NCBI GenBank assembly: GCA_004794785.1
Contig: SJOL01006406.1
Coordinates: 318,391 to 382,390 of the forward strand
Direction: 5' to 3'
Source of the DNA: Opisthorchis felineus
Lineage: Eukaryota; Platyhelminthes; Trematoda; Opisthorchiida; Opisthorchiidae
Length of the DNA: 64,000 nt
Positions 39,946 to 51,795 of the stretch are shown here, in pieces. Each line of letters begins with the position of its first letter. Position 1 is the first letter of the stretch. The notes under the pieces were generated by a model. It had not been told where the DNA came from, ran no database searches, and saw only the letters and a list, made by a program, of their open reading frames with translations. Made by a program: the position numbers and the translations under genes.

Positions 39946-40499
39946 TGATTAACTCGCATTTAGACAGGATGCGGCGCCGCTTATCTTTCAGTCACGCAAC
40001 TCACATCACGTAATTTTGCATTGACTGGCTCCACGAGTGATCACTTCTCAAAAGGAAGTTTAACTCGTCTTGTGAAAGTATTCTTCCTGTGAAATAGTTA
40101 CGGATTATCAAGAAGATTTAATACGAAAAAACGCATGTCTAACTCCGAAAATAAAGGAAAACGTACAAAGGTGAAGCTAAATCTCCAGGATCTGATCATA
40201 CTATTCCCTCCTCATTCTATCACCTTTACAGTAAGTTAAAATAACGGTGAAATCCCGGTAGCCTACTGGAGCTTGGTTACTGGGCCAACTGAATCAACTT
40301 CTCAGTTCATGAACAATGTGTAGTAACTTTCCTTTTTGATTACCATGATGCAATCCGTCTAAGGATATTTCCCCTGTAAGTTTTGTTCTTTCAACCAAGT
40401 ATTTCACGAGTTCATAAAACTTAAGTTTCATTTGCGGTGGTGGCTGTGCCCTTACTTTCAAGGTTACGGTTCGAAATTTGTTGTCAGTTTCTCAAAGAC

Positions 40500-40705
40500 T
40501 TATAAATAATATAACAATCGTTCAGCTGTAACACCCTTTCGGTGCCTAACTGCCATGCCACCAGAAGGAAGCACGAGGGATGGGATACTACCAGGCTGCC
40601 CAAGCCTAAACAGGGGATGTCCAGAGGCAGAGGTCGGATTCGAACCGCGGACCTTCCGGTCTGTAAATTCGCGCTCTAACCACTGAGCCATCTCGCCATA
40701 TCTCA
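40500..40705 (-). repeat. tRNA-derived SINE, family C (common liver-fluke type)
   Basis: On the minus strand the head (40625-40698) is a clear tRNA relative: GATGGCTCAGTGGTTAGAGC (A box) and GCGGTTCGAATCCGACC (B box). The acceptor stem is imperfect, so it is not a working tRNA gene. The body follows for about 120 bases and ends in an AT-rich tail near 40500. The shadow translation across it ([19 protein letters not shown]) is one I recall from many predicted opisthorchiid proteins, where it marks this repeat and not a real gene. The repeat spreads with LINE enzymes supplied in trans. Confidence 0.85.
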
Positions 40706-41839
40706 GAGACTTACAAGATAACTGCCCACTTTTCCAAGAAATGGTGTTTTTCTCCGCACAGTTCCGTTTATTACACCGTGGGTGGAAAGGGAAACAGCGT
40801 TGATGGAGATTATAGTGGCCTGGTGGCGAACACGCTCTTATTGACAGTCCTTTCGTAATTTTCACACTCCAAAAATTGAGGTGATGAATGTGCTGAGCAA
40901 CGCATGTCCAGTAGTATATGAGAAGTTACTGAGTATCACACTTTCAACAACAACGCAAAACAGCAAAGAGAGCAAAGAAAGGAATGCTTAATGAATACTA
41001 GGCAATGACGTCTTGAGCCATTCACACAAACACAAATCTTCTGTCACTTAGTGTAGCGCAGTACGAAGAGGGCCAACTGCCCTATAAATGGTCATCTACC
41101 GATAGGTAGAATGAAGATGGTCAAATGTAAATCAAATCTACGGAGTGTGGTAGCTCAAAACGTCTTATCTGACTGGATTTTGCGCAATGTCAGTTACAAC
41201 GGACGAAGTCTGCTCTGTTATACCATTCGGCATTTGCAGGAATAATCGTGCTTTGAGCTCTTTTTACACGGTTATCTGAAAAAGAGAACTCTCTGTAGCC
41301 AGGTAAGGTAAAATGGACTCGCTTTGTGCACATGGTATACGTAATGCCTGAGGGCTTGTCGCGGCATTTCATTAGGTATGTGAGCCAGCCCATCTGGAAA
41401 ACAAAGTAGGCCTGCCAACTCATAATGCATATTTGAGCCAGGTTTCTATACACAATGAGACCATAAGTGAGGATGTGCACTGTACCCGATAAAATCCCAG
41501 ACTGAACCAAATATCAGTGTTTGGGATTAGTACGCAAGCTTTTTGGGAAATTGACATTTAGATAGCACCAGATTCCGCTTTTAAAAGTTAACCATTTGGC
41601 TTGTCATGCTTTGTACGTATTGCAACAGCTTGAGAGTGAGACAGTTAGAATTCCAATGGAGAGCATACCCAGGCCTCCCACTATCTAATACGGCAAAACG
41701 AGATAAGGGTACGATTTTCGAAAGTCACGATGCCTCTGGGGTTTCTTTTATTCTAACTCTGTTTACAGTAAAACTCATAATTGTCAGCACATTTTTTGCT
41801 TTTTTCATATTCATTAACTCCATTTAATATAGACGTAAG
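40706..41839. other. No gene recognised (1.1 kb)
   Basis: One 106-codon minus frame (41190-41510) with no domain I know. Nothing else seen. Confidence 0.5.
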
Positions 41840-42095
41840 GCTAACACAGGTAGAGGCAGGACACTGGCAGGCGCCAAAACATTTCGCCTCCCACACAAAT
41901 AGCAAGAAAACTGCTGATACCTACTCAAAGTTGGCTAATTCAGGAAGTTGCCAGTATATGGGCGAGCATTTGGCAAATCTTGTGTTGAAGAGTCTAACTA
42001 GACAAATCAGAAACCTAACTTGGTCCCCGAGTGGAACCCACCTGATAAACTCCCGTTTGCCGAACAGGTATTCTACCGTCTGAGCCAAAACACGA
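41840..42095 (-). repeat. Candidate tRNA-derived SINE, family D
   Basis: On the minus strand, TTTTGGCTCAGACGGTAGAA (A-box region) and GGTGGGTTCCACTC (B box) lie at tRNA-like spacing within 42023-42092. The GC-richer body runs down to about 41840. There is no second copy in the window, so extent and family are uncertain. Confidence 0.45.
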
Positions 42096-44469
42096 CGCTT
42101 TACGCCGCACCATTGCTATTGAACTCCTCATAAAATTTGCCACACATTCACCCAATAGATAATCAGCCTAAAGCTGTCCTTCTATTTGACAGCGTCGATT
42201 GATAAAAACCAATAATTAGAGGTTCGCTGATATAAACTGATAAAAATTTAGGAGTTATTTGGCAGACAATAAAGTCATAAGTGCTTAGCACTAATGAAAA
42301 CATTTTCACAAAGTATCGCCGTTCAGGCTGCCCCCATGTTCCCCTACTGGATATTCCCACTTAGCACGTAAGCTGCTATTACATACCTTGCTAACAAATA
42401 ACCTGCGGCCACATTCTTCAACACAGGCATGATTCAACTGTCAAGATTTTAGTTTCCCAAAGGTCAGAACACACCCACCTCGCCTCTGTCATTTACGCCA
42501 ACATCCGGAATGCAACAAACATGTAGTGGAGACCGGTGCCTTTCTACCACATACCAGGACTTCACTAGGACCGGATTTTTTTTAGTTCTGCTCAGAGCGG
42601 TCTCGACTGCAAGGATTGCAACTAACTTATAAAGCCTTCAAAAACTTTCCCCGGTCTCTTGCGATAACTTTTAACACCAAAACTAGTACCGTATATACAA
42701 AGCATCTTCAAATAAGAAGTACGTTTGAACAGAACTTATGACTGTACGTGTATTTTCGAATATGCACTAATGAACTCTAGAGGAAACGAATCCAGAAGCC
42801 CTGGAAAATGAAGCGAGAATCCTGCTAACATTATTATCTTGCAAAATTAGAACTAACTTGGCTTAAGAGAAAACACCACATATATGAAGACACTCATTCA
42901 GGGGTGTACCTACGCAAAGGGGGCAAACCGAACACTTTCGTCGTTTAACATAATAAGACATAGAAATAATGATTGAATTAAAAACATAATACCAGCCCTG
43001 ACTGCCAGCGCTACTTGCGGAGAGAGACAATGGTTTATTTAATGCATTTTGTCACTGATGATCCCATTTACTATTCGATCGAGTACAGTTTAGCAAGGTC
43101 TGCCTGAGGTTGAAAGGATCTACGGCAACTTCGTTAGTGTACGTGATGATTAACGGAATGTATTGACACGGGATACTATGTAAGCTTTACCGGGCTAAGC
43201 AAGTAAGTGCAACCATTGCGTGACATGACTTGCATTACCGGTTCGCCCGGTGTATGCAGTCAGACCTGATTAAAACGCACCTAGTTTGATGTCGCTGGTC
43301 ATGCTTGGGGAGCCAGCTTGCAAACACACAAACGTCTGTTTGACAAACATAATTCACTTCTCCAAATTAAACTTAGTTCCCACTTGATGGAGTTTGCCAA
43401 AATACTTTCCCAGTAGTTGTCACCTGAAGTTTTATCGTAAATACGCATACCTTTGACAGACCTATGTTGGCCCGTCCAGCTTTCATTTGGGTCCTCCAAA
43501 CGCGGCAAGATTTCCATTAAGAACTAGGCTTACATCACCATTTGACATACATTTAATAAGCATAAAATGATATTTTATAATGACACATACCCCGATGTTT
43601 ACCGTTAAACGTATTAGAATTCACTTTACATTACTGTCTAACTTGTGACATGCTCACCAGTTTCGTTCGTCATATTATCATTCCAAGTAGCCTTCGTTTG
43701 CATCACTGATTTTTTTTGCTAACTAGCTTGCCACTCTTCAAGTGAGGCAGGAATTTTGTGGATGTTGACAGGCAATAAAGATGGAGAACACTAATGCTGG
43801 GCAATAAATTTCGTCAGGAAATGGGCAGATCAATACTGTCGCTGGGTGGACGTGCTCATCTTCTTTGCTCAGTCCGAATTCCGTTATTGGCTTATGTGAA
43901 GAAGAAAGTAGAGGCGAGCGACATGTTTGTCACCCTTTATCACCTGGTGCACTAGGTAATATATTCTGTTTTCTCCAAGATATACGTCAGGGCAAAAATG
44001 ATGATCAACGACGTGCGGTTAGTCGGTTGTTGTTGTTTCCTTTAGAAGATATAATCAGTAAGATGATTGAGTGTTTTATTTGTTGTCACGTCATACCTTG
44101 CGTTTTGCGTTGCTGAAAAACTGGTCCCCTTTCGCCCAAGAGGAAGATTGATGGGGGCAAAATGGTGCGACAGTATGACACCTTATACGTTTCGATAGTT
44201 TTGAAAAACCCTCTTGGAAGCGTTCACCCAACTCCATCTACATCACATATATCGTGGCCGAATTTATGGCTCCGCTTAACTAAGGGAAAACAGTTTCGCG
44301 ACAAAACTCAAAACTCAAAGATCTGAACACGACTGTTTCATAAAGTAGTTCCACGTGACGAAGGGCATGAACACAGAAGCTTTGGATATGGTATCAGCTT
44401 TGGTGAGGGAATCTCACAACAGTCCGTGCAAAACCGACATCCTGTGAAAACTTACCGTCTATCATGGAA
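42096..44469. other. No gene recognised (2.4 kb)
   Basis: Frames of at most 83 codons; nothing recognisable on either strand. Confidence 0.55.
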
Positions 44470-44760
44470 AATTTCTATAACCTGTCGAAAAACGACTACT
44501 CTGGTTAGTACACATCAAGTCAAGGTATTCCAGTTTCTCCCTTTTTCGTAGCACATCAGTTGTTTCGTATTCTTTGTTGTGCAGAAATATGAAATCCGAT
44601 TGTGTAACATGCGATGTGAGTTTCACATCAATACTCCAGCGCACGTTATAAGCCCATGAACTGGTGAGTGCGATCGAACCTGGGAAAGCGACTCGTTTCT
44701 CTGATGACTGGCGCGAAATCACGGTAACTGCCCTGCTAAGCCAGTCGAGTAGTTGACATA
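44470..44760 (-). repeat. SINE-like repeat, decayed family A copy, with a second tRNA-like head beside it
   Basis: The segment 44520-44655 aligns with family A (shared ACATGCGA.GTGAG and CCAGCGCAC blocks with the copy at 25.0 kb), though its B box has decayed. Immediately upstream on the minus strand (44650-44755) is another tRNA-like head: GACTGGCTTAGCAGGGCAG (A box) and CCAGGTTCGATCGCAC (B box). The two heads in tandem suggest either a dimeric SINE or one SINE next to another. Confidence 0.5.
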
Positions 44761-45439
44761 AACAGAAGAGTTACTTATTATGAGCGGTCAGTTGGACCGC
44801 ACCTATCGCTCAGAGTACAGACTGATTACTTAAGTGCTTGCATCGCAATCTGATGTAGTGGTGTTAACGCGCTTAAGTAGTGCATTGTACTTCCGACGAC
44901 CGATCACTTTTGCCGGATTTGAGGGTGAAATGTGCATCGATTAGCCGTTTTGATATTTTACGAAAATACAATCTCCACTGGTTTAAATGATCGTGTTTAA
45001 AACTCAAACTTTGGCCTTAAAAGGACATCCACAATTAACAGGTAAGAAGAATGTTGCAACAAACGTGAGCTAGGTCGTAGCCTGTGTGGAAAAAGCTAGC
45101 TATTGAAGGCTCTGACCTGAAGATTCATCTTACGAAGTCCACGGAGCCAGCGTTGATTTCTTTGTGCGGCGTGGGAATGAGAGAATGAGAAAGCCCATGC
45201 AGATTTCCTCCGATCAACCAAGTGAAAATACCCAATCAAGTGTGATGTGTATTTTTTGTTACGTCCATGTTGCACTAAAACGGCACACTGTCTTGCTTAT
45301 CCCTTACATTCGGTTATTTTAGTTCATTCGAGCAGGTTTCTTTTGTTTCCTAAAGGAAACTACTCACAGGTTTGCTGAAAATATTCGTCAATCCAAGACC
45401 GTTCTCGCCCTTTTTGGGGTTCATCAGGTCGGCGCAGTC
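44761..45439. other. No gene recognised
   Basis: Nothing recognisable apart from a small 6-bp-arm palindromic spot at 45347-45362. Confidence 0.5.
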
Positions 45440-45800
45440 CTCAAGTTTCCGGCAACCTTACTTTATACTTGAGCCTAAGTTGTACAAAATTCGACAAAAG
45501 TACTCATTTGTGTACCAATTTGGTTTTCACTGGAGACTCACCAAGTTGTTATGCAAATAGATGGGGTGTCCAAGAGTTATCAGCGACCTTGTGAGTAGTC
45601 TCCTCTCTAAAAATATACTGCAATATCTCAAATATCATACCAATTGAAACTTCGGGAGACCTTTTTGCAACACACTCATTTGAAGAATATCATAAACAAG
45701 AGATTCAGGTGAGTCTTTCGTGAATACCAAATTGGTTGAAAATGAATGTATTTCCCAGATTTTCCTGTGTTTTTATCGGAGATTTTGCGCTTACAAAAAG
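45440..45800. repeat. Dispersed repeat in two inverted pieces
   Basis: The plus-strand block 45497-45550 and the minus-strand block 45706-45760 match in inverted orientation: both contain ACCAATTTGGT.TTCAC and AGACTCACC with the same spacing. Their shadow peptides also match (YSFVYQFGFHWRLT against NTFIFNQFGIHERLT). The wording resembles a high-copy sequence that I recall turning up in liver-fluke gene models. The two pieces may be arms of one foldback element or two nested copies. Confidence 0.5.
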
Positions 45801-48329
45801 AACTGTTGCATCTTGGATTCCAAAGCACTTAGAAGTACAAAAGAAGAAAAAAACGTACTTCTTCAGACAAGTTTTCCTTATTTGCACCCGCGAATTCTGA
45901 ATGAAGACCGAACATAACTGGCCCCGTCTACGTATGCTGTGGACAAGCTACACCGTGATGCATCTTCTTTACTCTTTACTCTTCTTTACCCCCACGGGAT
46001 GTCAACGCTTATGAAACTGAATTTGAAATGTCATGTTCAAGTGAATCAGGTGACCGCTGAACATCGCTCATCCACTGTGTTCATAGTGAAATTTCGGTAT
46101 ATTTTTGTCACCTATTTTCGTGAGCTAAATAATGGATGCACAATAACTACATTACGGAGGATCCTATCCTAGAAGCGCGACATGTTACTCCCACGCCGAT
46201 ACAATGCCTGGAATGTAGCATGCGGTAAATATCTGCCAAAAAATGAACACTGATAGCGAAACCACAGTAAAAAGCTCACTTTGAAGTAAACTTTCATATA
46301 TACACCGCCTTTCTCCGACAAAGCAGCTTACGTTGACTTTCGTGTACATCAAAATTTCTCTCGATAATTGAATTATCTAATCTTATCGCACGAGGTCCTA
46401 TACTTGCGAAATTCCATAAAAAGGGAAAAAAATCTTAAACTGGATGAACGAAACTGTTTGATGATATCTGTTCGTCCTGCCTCTATGTTCAAATTTAAGA
46501 GTCTGACATTTTTCGCGGCCATAATACAGCACAATACAACATTTTCGGTTTGTTATGGATGTTAGTTTATCTGTATCAGATGCGCTGAAGAATCTAATAA
46601 TCTCCAGGCCGTGGGCTTTAGATACGCCTTAATTTTAATCTACAGGTGTAATTGGGTTCCAAAATACTCAGTAAAACGAAGAGAATTCAGATGATTTTAT
46701 AGGGATCGCACGTTTGACCCTCTGACTAAGTGTTTCAATTCATTGTCTGAGAAACACCGTCCCCGCCAGTCATTTGAATCTGCTGAATTTGGATTTTAAG
46801 TGCGGTTCAATGTGTACACAACTGTAAACTAATGCAGCTAGATTTCGGTGAAAAAGTTTGGAAGACGATCATGAGCTTTCGTTCTAGATAGGAGTCAACA
46901 ATTTCATCCCACCAAGCATACTTTAATCAGATTGCTTGAAAATTCGTGAGGTACCGTTTGTGACGTTATTTCGCCTGCCCCCTGCACACTGGGAAGCCCT
47001 GAGGGCTTTTCGCTTTGATGATCCTGTTTAATTTCGGCTTCAGCACTACTCTCTGAATGGATCTTGCCTACTTACACTTACATCTTGTTTACTGAAGCAA
47101 CACCTACAATTTTTCTTGCTTTCAAGCACTTCGTTTCCACCCCATTTGAAATGAGAATGAATGGTAATTCCCTTCCCTATATTGGCGGTCACCACAATCA
47201 TCGCCACAAGCTGACCCGCAATGAAAATTGAATTAACTCTTACATACTTTTAAAAGTCCGCTTTACAAGCGAGAAGGCTGGTTGAATGTAACCAAAGGTT
47301 TAAAATAAGTGGGTAAAAAGAACCGGAATGCGAATCACGGTTCGTTGTAGAGTGGGTTAATTTAGACAACCACTGATGAACAACTCGACAAACATCTATC
47401 AGCAAAGACGCAGTGGTTTGTGAGGAATGGGCAGACGTATCAAAATATTTGCATTCTGGGTCATCTGCATCGCACCTTGTTTCGTTACCACACCCCCGAA
47501 TACGAATTTGCTGTTTTTACTTAATGCCCGGCAATCTACGTTCACTGGCGTCTGCTCAGACGAGCGTTTCTATGAAAGTGACTATTCTGATCACTGTATA
47601 GATTAGGACAAATCTGACAGTAATTTCTTCCCAAGATTTTCACTACTTTTCACTGAGTGTTTGACCATCTCCTATTGCATCGATGCTTCATGATCAGCAC
47701 CCAGGGCCAAATGAAACAAGTTGTCGTTTACACTACTACTGGATCATACAGTAATGTAACCACTGTGAGCAAACAAAGTCTGTTCCGGCTGTGGCCCTAT
47801 TTTCTACAAAATTTTACCCCATCGGTCTAGCCACAACACACTTAAAAAAGATGAAACGGCCTAAAGCGTCCATCGTACAGTTCCCACCGTCCGCACCAGC
47901 AACTTTGCGAAGCTTCAGGAGCAAGGTCAACTTGCCTTGGTCACTACGTCACTCTTCATGCCCATCAAACGCGCTCCAAAGCTTCCATTTAAAACATTAC
48001 CCGCCGATCTAGCGGCACAGGGGATTTGGTTTGAGTAAATATGTACAGAGTTTACGACTAGAGGAATCATCACTCAAGCCACGGATGTCTAAAACCAAAA
48101 CCAACAGATTATTAAAAGGAACACAAATTCGAGCAGGAAGGACCGAAGTTTTTATTTAATTAAATCAAGTCAAAGAACTCAAGATACATGTCACCTCTAG
48201 ATTGGTGAGTAATTAATTGAGCAACACAATTTCAGAAGCATTTAGTAGGTGACTGAGGGATCTGTGGAATGCACGTTCACAACACTCACGTATGAACAGT
48301 CGTCCCCCCGTCCCGGCGTAATCATTCTA
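45801..48329. other. No gene recognised (2.5 kb)
   Basis: Frames of at most 77 codons. A GC-richer patch at 47870-48010 carries a 73-codon frame and an alternative frame after a CAG; neither is recognised. Confidence 0.5.
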
Positions 48330-48605
48330 GTGAGTCCACACTGGACTAGAGTTTCGCTCTCATTAGAGCCCACCAGCAGTTCATATCCTTGGTCGTGCAG
48401 GGGTTTGAACACCACGCGTCTGGAATGCAAGGTCAGCTTGTTAACACTACTCTACCAGCTAATGCTGTACACACCTGAATATTCGCGTCTGAAGAGGCGA
48501 ACATGTTCGCGCATGAGTAACGTGAGTGGTGGGCCTGAAGCCTCGAACGGTGACCCAGTAACACACCTTGGTTGTGTCAGTCGATTGTCCCGTCTGTCAG
48601 AATCA
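48330..48605 (-). repeat. SINE-like dispersed repeat, family A copy 2, with internal tRNA-like head
   Basis: This partner of the copy at 24990-25272 is similar on both sides of the head. On the minus strand, 48395-48465 reads AGCTGGTAGAGTAGTGTTAA (A-box region) and GGTGTTCAAACCCC (B box, close to the GGTTCRANNCC consensus), better preserved than in the other copies. It supports tRNA origin and a Pol III promoter. Confidence 0.75.
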
Positions 48606-49971
48606 GTATTTGTGAAAATCTAATCTGAGTTCGTTGCTTTTACCAGATCTTCATCAATCAATAAAGTTTTCGATTAGCTTCAAACCAAGCAGTATACTGT
48701 GAATCACTTTTGTCCCCTCGACGTTTAGGTTTTCTCCAGCTACTTCCTTTGCTAAAGCAAAAAAATATTGTCATAGTTTTCCAAATATCCCTTAATACTA
48801 GTTAGTTTTTCTTCCCTACTCTACTGGCAATCTCCTAAGCAGCCGGTTCCAGTCGGTTCTATTTGGCTTGTAGTAATAGATAGATAGAGTGAAAAGAAAA
48901 CTAGATTTTCAGGTTACTCTGGGATTTACAGGACGATTGTCATGGACTAACGATGTTCGCTTGTGACTTCTCTCATTTCGTCGAAAATGAACGACGGTCT
49001 TCAAAAGCAGATAGTAAGTCTGTCTGCTGTTCTGTGTGAAATCTACGTCAATTTGACCCTACCTAATCTAAAAACGTTTCTAAACTTTACGTTAACCCTC
49101 ACATGAGAAAATAACACATTCGCCACCAAGTCTTCAGGGTTTACACTGGCCTCTGTTCTCCACTAATTGCCTGAGGAATGGTTTCACAGGTCAAGAAACT
49201 TCAAAGTACTGAGTGAGCCAGTGGATACTGGACTACAACCAATACAACGAAACCCAAAATCTTATAGTGCGTCTTTCTTTCCATCATCGTTTCACCAGCA
49301 GTATGAACCCAACTTCCTAGCCTTTATTTTGGTCCCACAACAAGTGCGACTCTGCCCATCGTCTTTAAAGGGAGGAAAATAAGAGTTCATGTCCATACTT
49401 TTTATCTTCACTCTCCGTCCGCTACACAAATTCCTCGATGGCAACCGAAAGAGTACTGGTGAGGGCTGCTTATTACATGGGACTGACAGTCGGGAAGATT
49501 TCAAAGAACCACAGTGGTCACTGGGCTAATATCGCACGCTTAATACTTACTTGCCTCACTTATTTGTGATCATCGCTTAATTTGACAACAGTAAAGGCGT
49601 GGTTGCATCACGCAGACATGCATTTCCCCACATTACAAAGGTTGATGAGTGTGCGCGTTAAACATTTGGTACTTGTGACTTATAGGGTCGGTAAATAGGC
49701 CCACCAGCACCTATATTCGGCGAGGTGATTAGTAAACTATTCCAGCTCGAAGATTCGAAGGAGTGTAATAAACATAACCAAGACAGGATTTTCAGGACCG
49801 TCAGTAGTAGAAAAAATTCCATTCTTGGATGTTCTGATGATACAAAGCAACATCTGACACAACAGCCGAGAGTCACCAGGAAATCACTACTTTGTATTTA
49901 TCAGCATTTTGACAAGTTTTGGCATACCGGCAACGAGTAAAGTTACAAAATGTTAAATGTCAATGGTAAAG
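48606..49971. other. Downstream flank of the transporter gene
   Basis: No gene seen. The first canonical AATAAA on the minus strand downstream of the transporter stop is at 49323-49328, about 640 bases away, and is a candidate poly-A signal. Confidence 0.45.
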
Positions 49972-51795
49972 CTAAACAGCGGTTAAAGTTTCGATCGATT
50001 GGTTTTCTAGTTTTTTTGATGATGGGTGGGCAGCAAAATCCGGCAAGTTTTCACCAGTTGTGTCCGGGATAAATAGAATAACCAACAACATAAAGGGCAT
50101 GGCGCATCCATAGAAAATCAGAGGAACCCCATGGCCGATAGAGGTGTCGAGTTCATTAATGAACGTAGACAAAAAGCTACCCATCCGACCCATTCCTGCT
50201 ATAACACCGAACCCTTGTGTTCGCATCGACGAGGCGAAGAGTTCTGGTATGTAGACAAACAACATGGAACCTGTTGCCCCCAAAAACATGAGGACAATAT
50301 TGCAACACACTACTAACGGCAAATCAGTCCCACTTACATTGAGAAAGGTGCACACCCCACCGGTGAGCAAGAGAACAGAGGTCACAGCATAGATACCCAT
50401 GAGCGGAGGGCGTCGGTGGCGTAGCATCCGGTAAAGGGTTGAAGAAATGCAAATGGCTGGCACAGTGGTTGTGGCATTGACAAAAGTTACTAAATAAACA
50501 TTACCTTGAACGTGACGACCATACAATAAAAGCCCCATGTAGGACATCGACTGACCACAAAACAACATTGTGCCGAGAACGGTGTTTTTTGCGAAATGCC
50601 AATTGCTGCAGCTTGCACAGAATCCTTTTGGCAGACCACAGTGTCTTGCGCTTACCTGATTACTCGAAGGCACATCACATGTCTGTTGTTTGTGCCATCC
50701 TTCCTTTTCACTGCCGATCAGCTGATCGAGACATGTTGCTGGATAAACCCTGCCAGGATGCAGGAAACGATTGATTCTTCTCGCGTGTAGCATAACATTT
50801 AGTGCATCTTTACGTCTTTCTTGTGAGAGTAGCCATCTTGGTGATTCTGCCAGGAAAAACAATTGCACTACTGCCATCAACGTCGGTGCCATTGACACTG
50901 CATTCAACCAACGCCAATCACGAACGTAATAGGCTTCAAGTGAAAGTGCGCCACGAAAAATAAGATTGGCGCCAAGCGAAATTAGTGAACTAAGAATCAT
51001 TCGGTATCGTGCTACTGTCCACTCTATGGTCAAAATGTTAATGGCTGTAAGTTTTCCAATATTTGCCGCTCCGATAAATGCTCTTGCTAATGTGTAGACG
51101 TAGTAGTTTGGCGCTGTAGATGTGGCAACTGCTCCGAGAAATTCAATCGCAGCCAAGCCCAAGATGGTCCGCTTTCTCCCAAAACGATCACTAGCTAAAC
51201 CACCAAGGATAAATCCGAATGCCATACCAATCATGTATACGGATGTACCAAGAGGAACTAGCCAGCGACGGGTGCAAACTGTCTCAAATTCTTTCACAAC
51301 ACTTCCCGGGTACTGTTCTTCCTCCAAATAATATTCGTAACCTTTGTTGCAAGGTGTTGTAGGAAGCCCCATTGATAAATTTGTTGGGATCTTCGAAAAA
51401 AGATCTTTTATTCTGTCGGACAGAGTGCTTTGATTCCACATTATATCGTATCGGTAACAACCAGTGACACCTTCCTTACTCCAGGGTCCGACCACCAAAG
51501 CTCTTTGCTCAAAAGTCAGATTGTAGGATTTAAGAGTAGTCTCCAACTGTGGCTCCAAAATGCAACGATGCTTTGGCATGGAATTGGCAAACACTGGAAA
51601 CGTTAGCGCAGCTGGATTGCTGAACATAGCCACCAGAGTTACCAGCCATTGCCACAGCCCAAGCTGTCCAACATCTTCCTCCAAGAGTTCATCCACATTC
51701 AAAGTTTGATCGGGTTGAGTCAGATTGCCAGGGGCTTTTGAGGATTTTTCCTCATTTTCTTGAACCGCAATGCTCAACGAACTACTCACGTCCAT
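49972..51795 (-). CDS. SLC22-family organic ion transporter (major facilitator superfamily)
   Basis: This is a plasma-membrane polyspecific carrier of organic ions; the substrate cannot be told from sequence. The 607 residues suit the family (about 550 to 600). Twelve membrane segments are visible, beginning near residues 47, 181, 209, 231, 266, 296, 405, 431, 464, 492, 528 and 556. The big extracellular loop after segment 1 has four cysteines (78, 113, 149, 174) and three N-glycosylation sites (92, 121, 139), a family hallmark. The MFS loop GGLASDRFGRKR is at 198-209, EWTVARYR at 258-265, RDWRWL at 292-297, ESPRWLL at 317-323 and PELFASSMRTQGFG at 517-530. Arg537 in segment 11 (GMGRMGS) matches the arginine of anion and carnitine-type members, where classical cation transporters have aspartate. 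Start: the first ATG is at 51795. The frame is open to a TGA at 51934-51936, so an upstream exon could add residues. There is no intron, which is unusual if the host genes are intron-rich. Confidence 0.93.
   Translation of the reverse strand: MDVSSSLSIAVQENEEKSSKAPGNLTQPDQTLNVDELLEEDVGQLGLWQWLVTLVAMFSNPAALTFPVFANSMPKHRCILEPQLETTLKSYNLTFEQRALVVGPWSKEGVTGCYRYDIMWNQSTLSDRIKDLFSKIPTNLSMGLPTTPCNKGYEYYLEEEQYPGSVVKEFETVCTRRWLVPLGTSVYMIGMAFGFILGGLASDRFGRKRTILGLAAIEFLGAVATSTAPNYYVYTLARAFIGAANIGKLTAINILTIEWTVARYRMILSSLISLGANLIFRGALSLEAYYVRDWRWLNAVSMAPTLMAVVQLFFLAESPRWLLSQERRKDALNVMLHARRINRFLHPGRVYPATCLDQLIGSEKEGWHKQQTCDVPSSNQVSARHCGLPKGFCASCSNWHFAKNTVLGTMLFCGQSMSYMGLLLYGRHVQGNVYLVTFVNATTTVPAICISSTLYRMLRHRRPPLMGIYAVTSVLLLTGGVCTFLNVSGTDLPLVVCCNIVLMFLGATGSMLFVYIPELFASSMRTQGFGVIAGMGRMGSFLSTFINELDTSIGHGVPLIFYGCAMPFMLLVILFIPDTTGENLPDFAAHPSSKKLENQSIETLTAV

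Noticed and set aside
40625..40698. A tRNA gene
   Set aside because: The A and B boxes are good, but the acceptor stem does not pair properly and a SINE body follows; it is the head of a SINE.
40500..40865. A 121-codon protein on the minus strand
   Set aside because: It translates the SINE; this peptide wording is a known repeat artefact in liver-fluke gene models.
50131..51331. Plus-strand frames of 61 to 69 codons inside the transporter
   Set aside because: Shadows of the SLC22 gene with no independent coding features.
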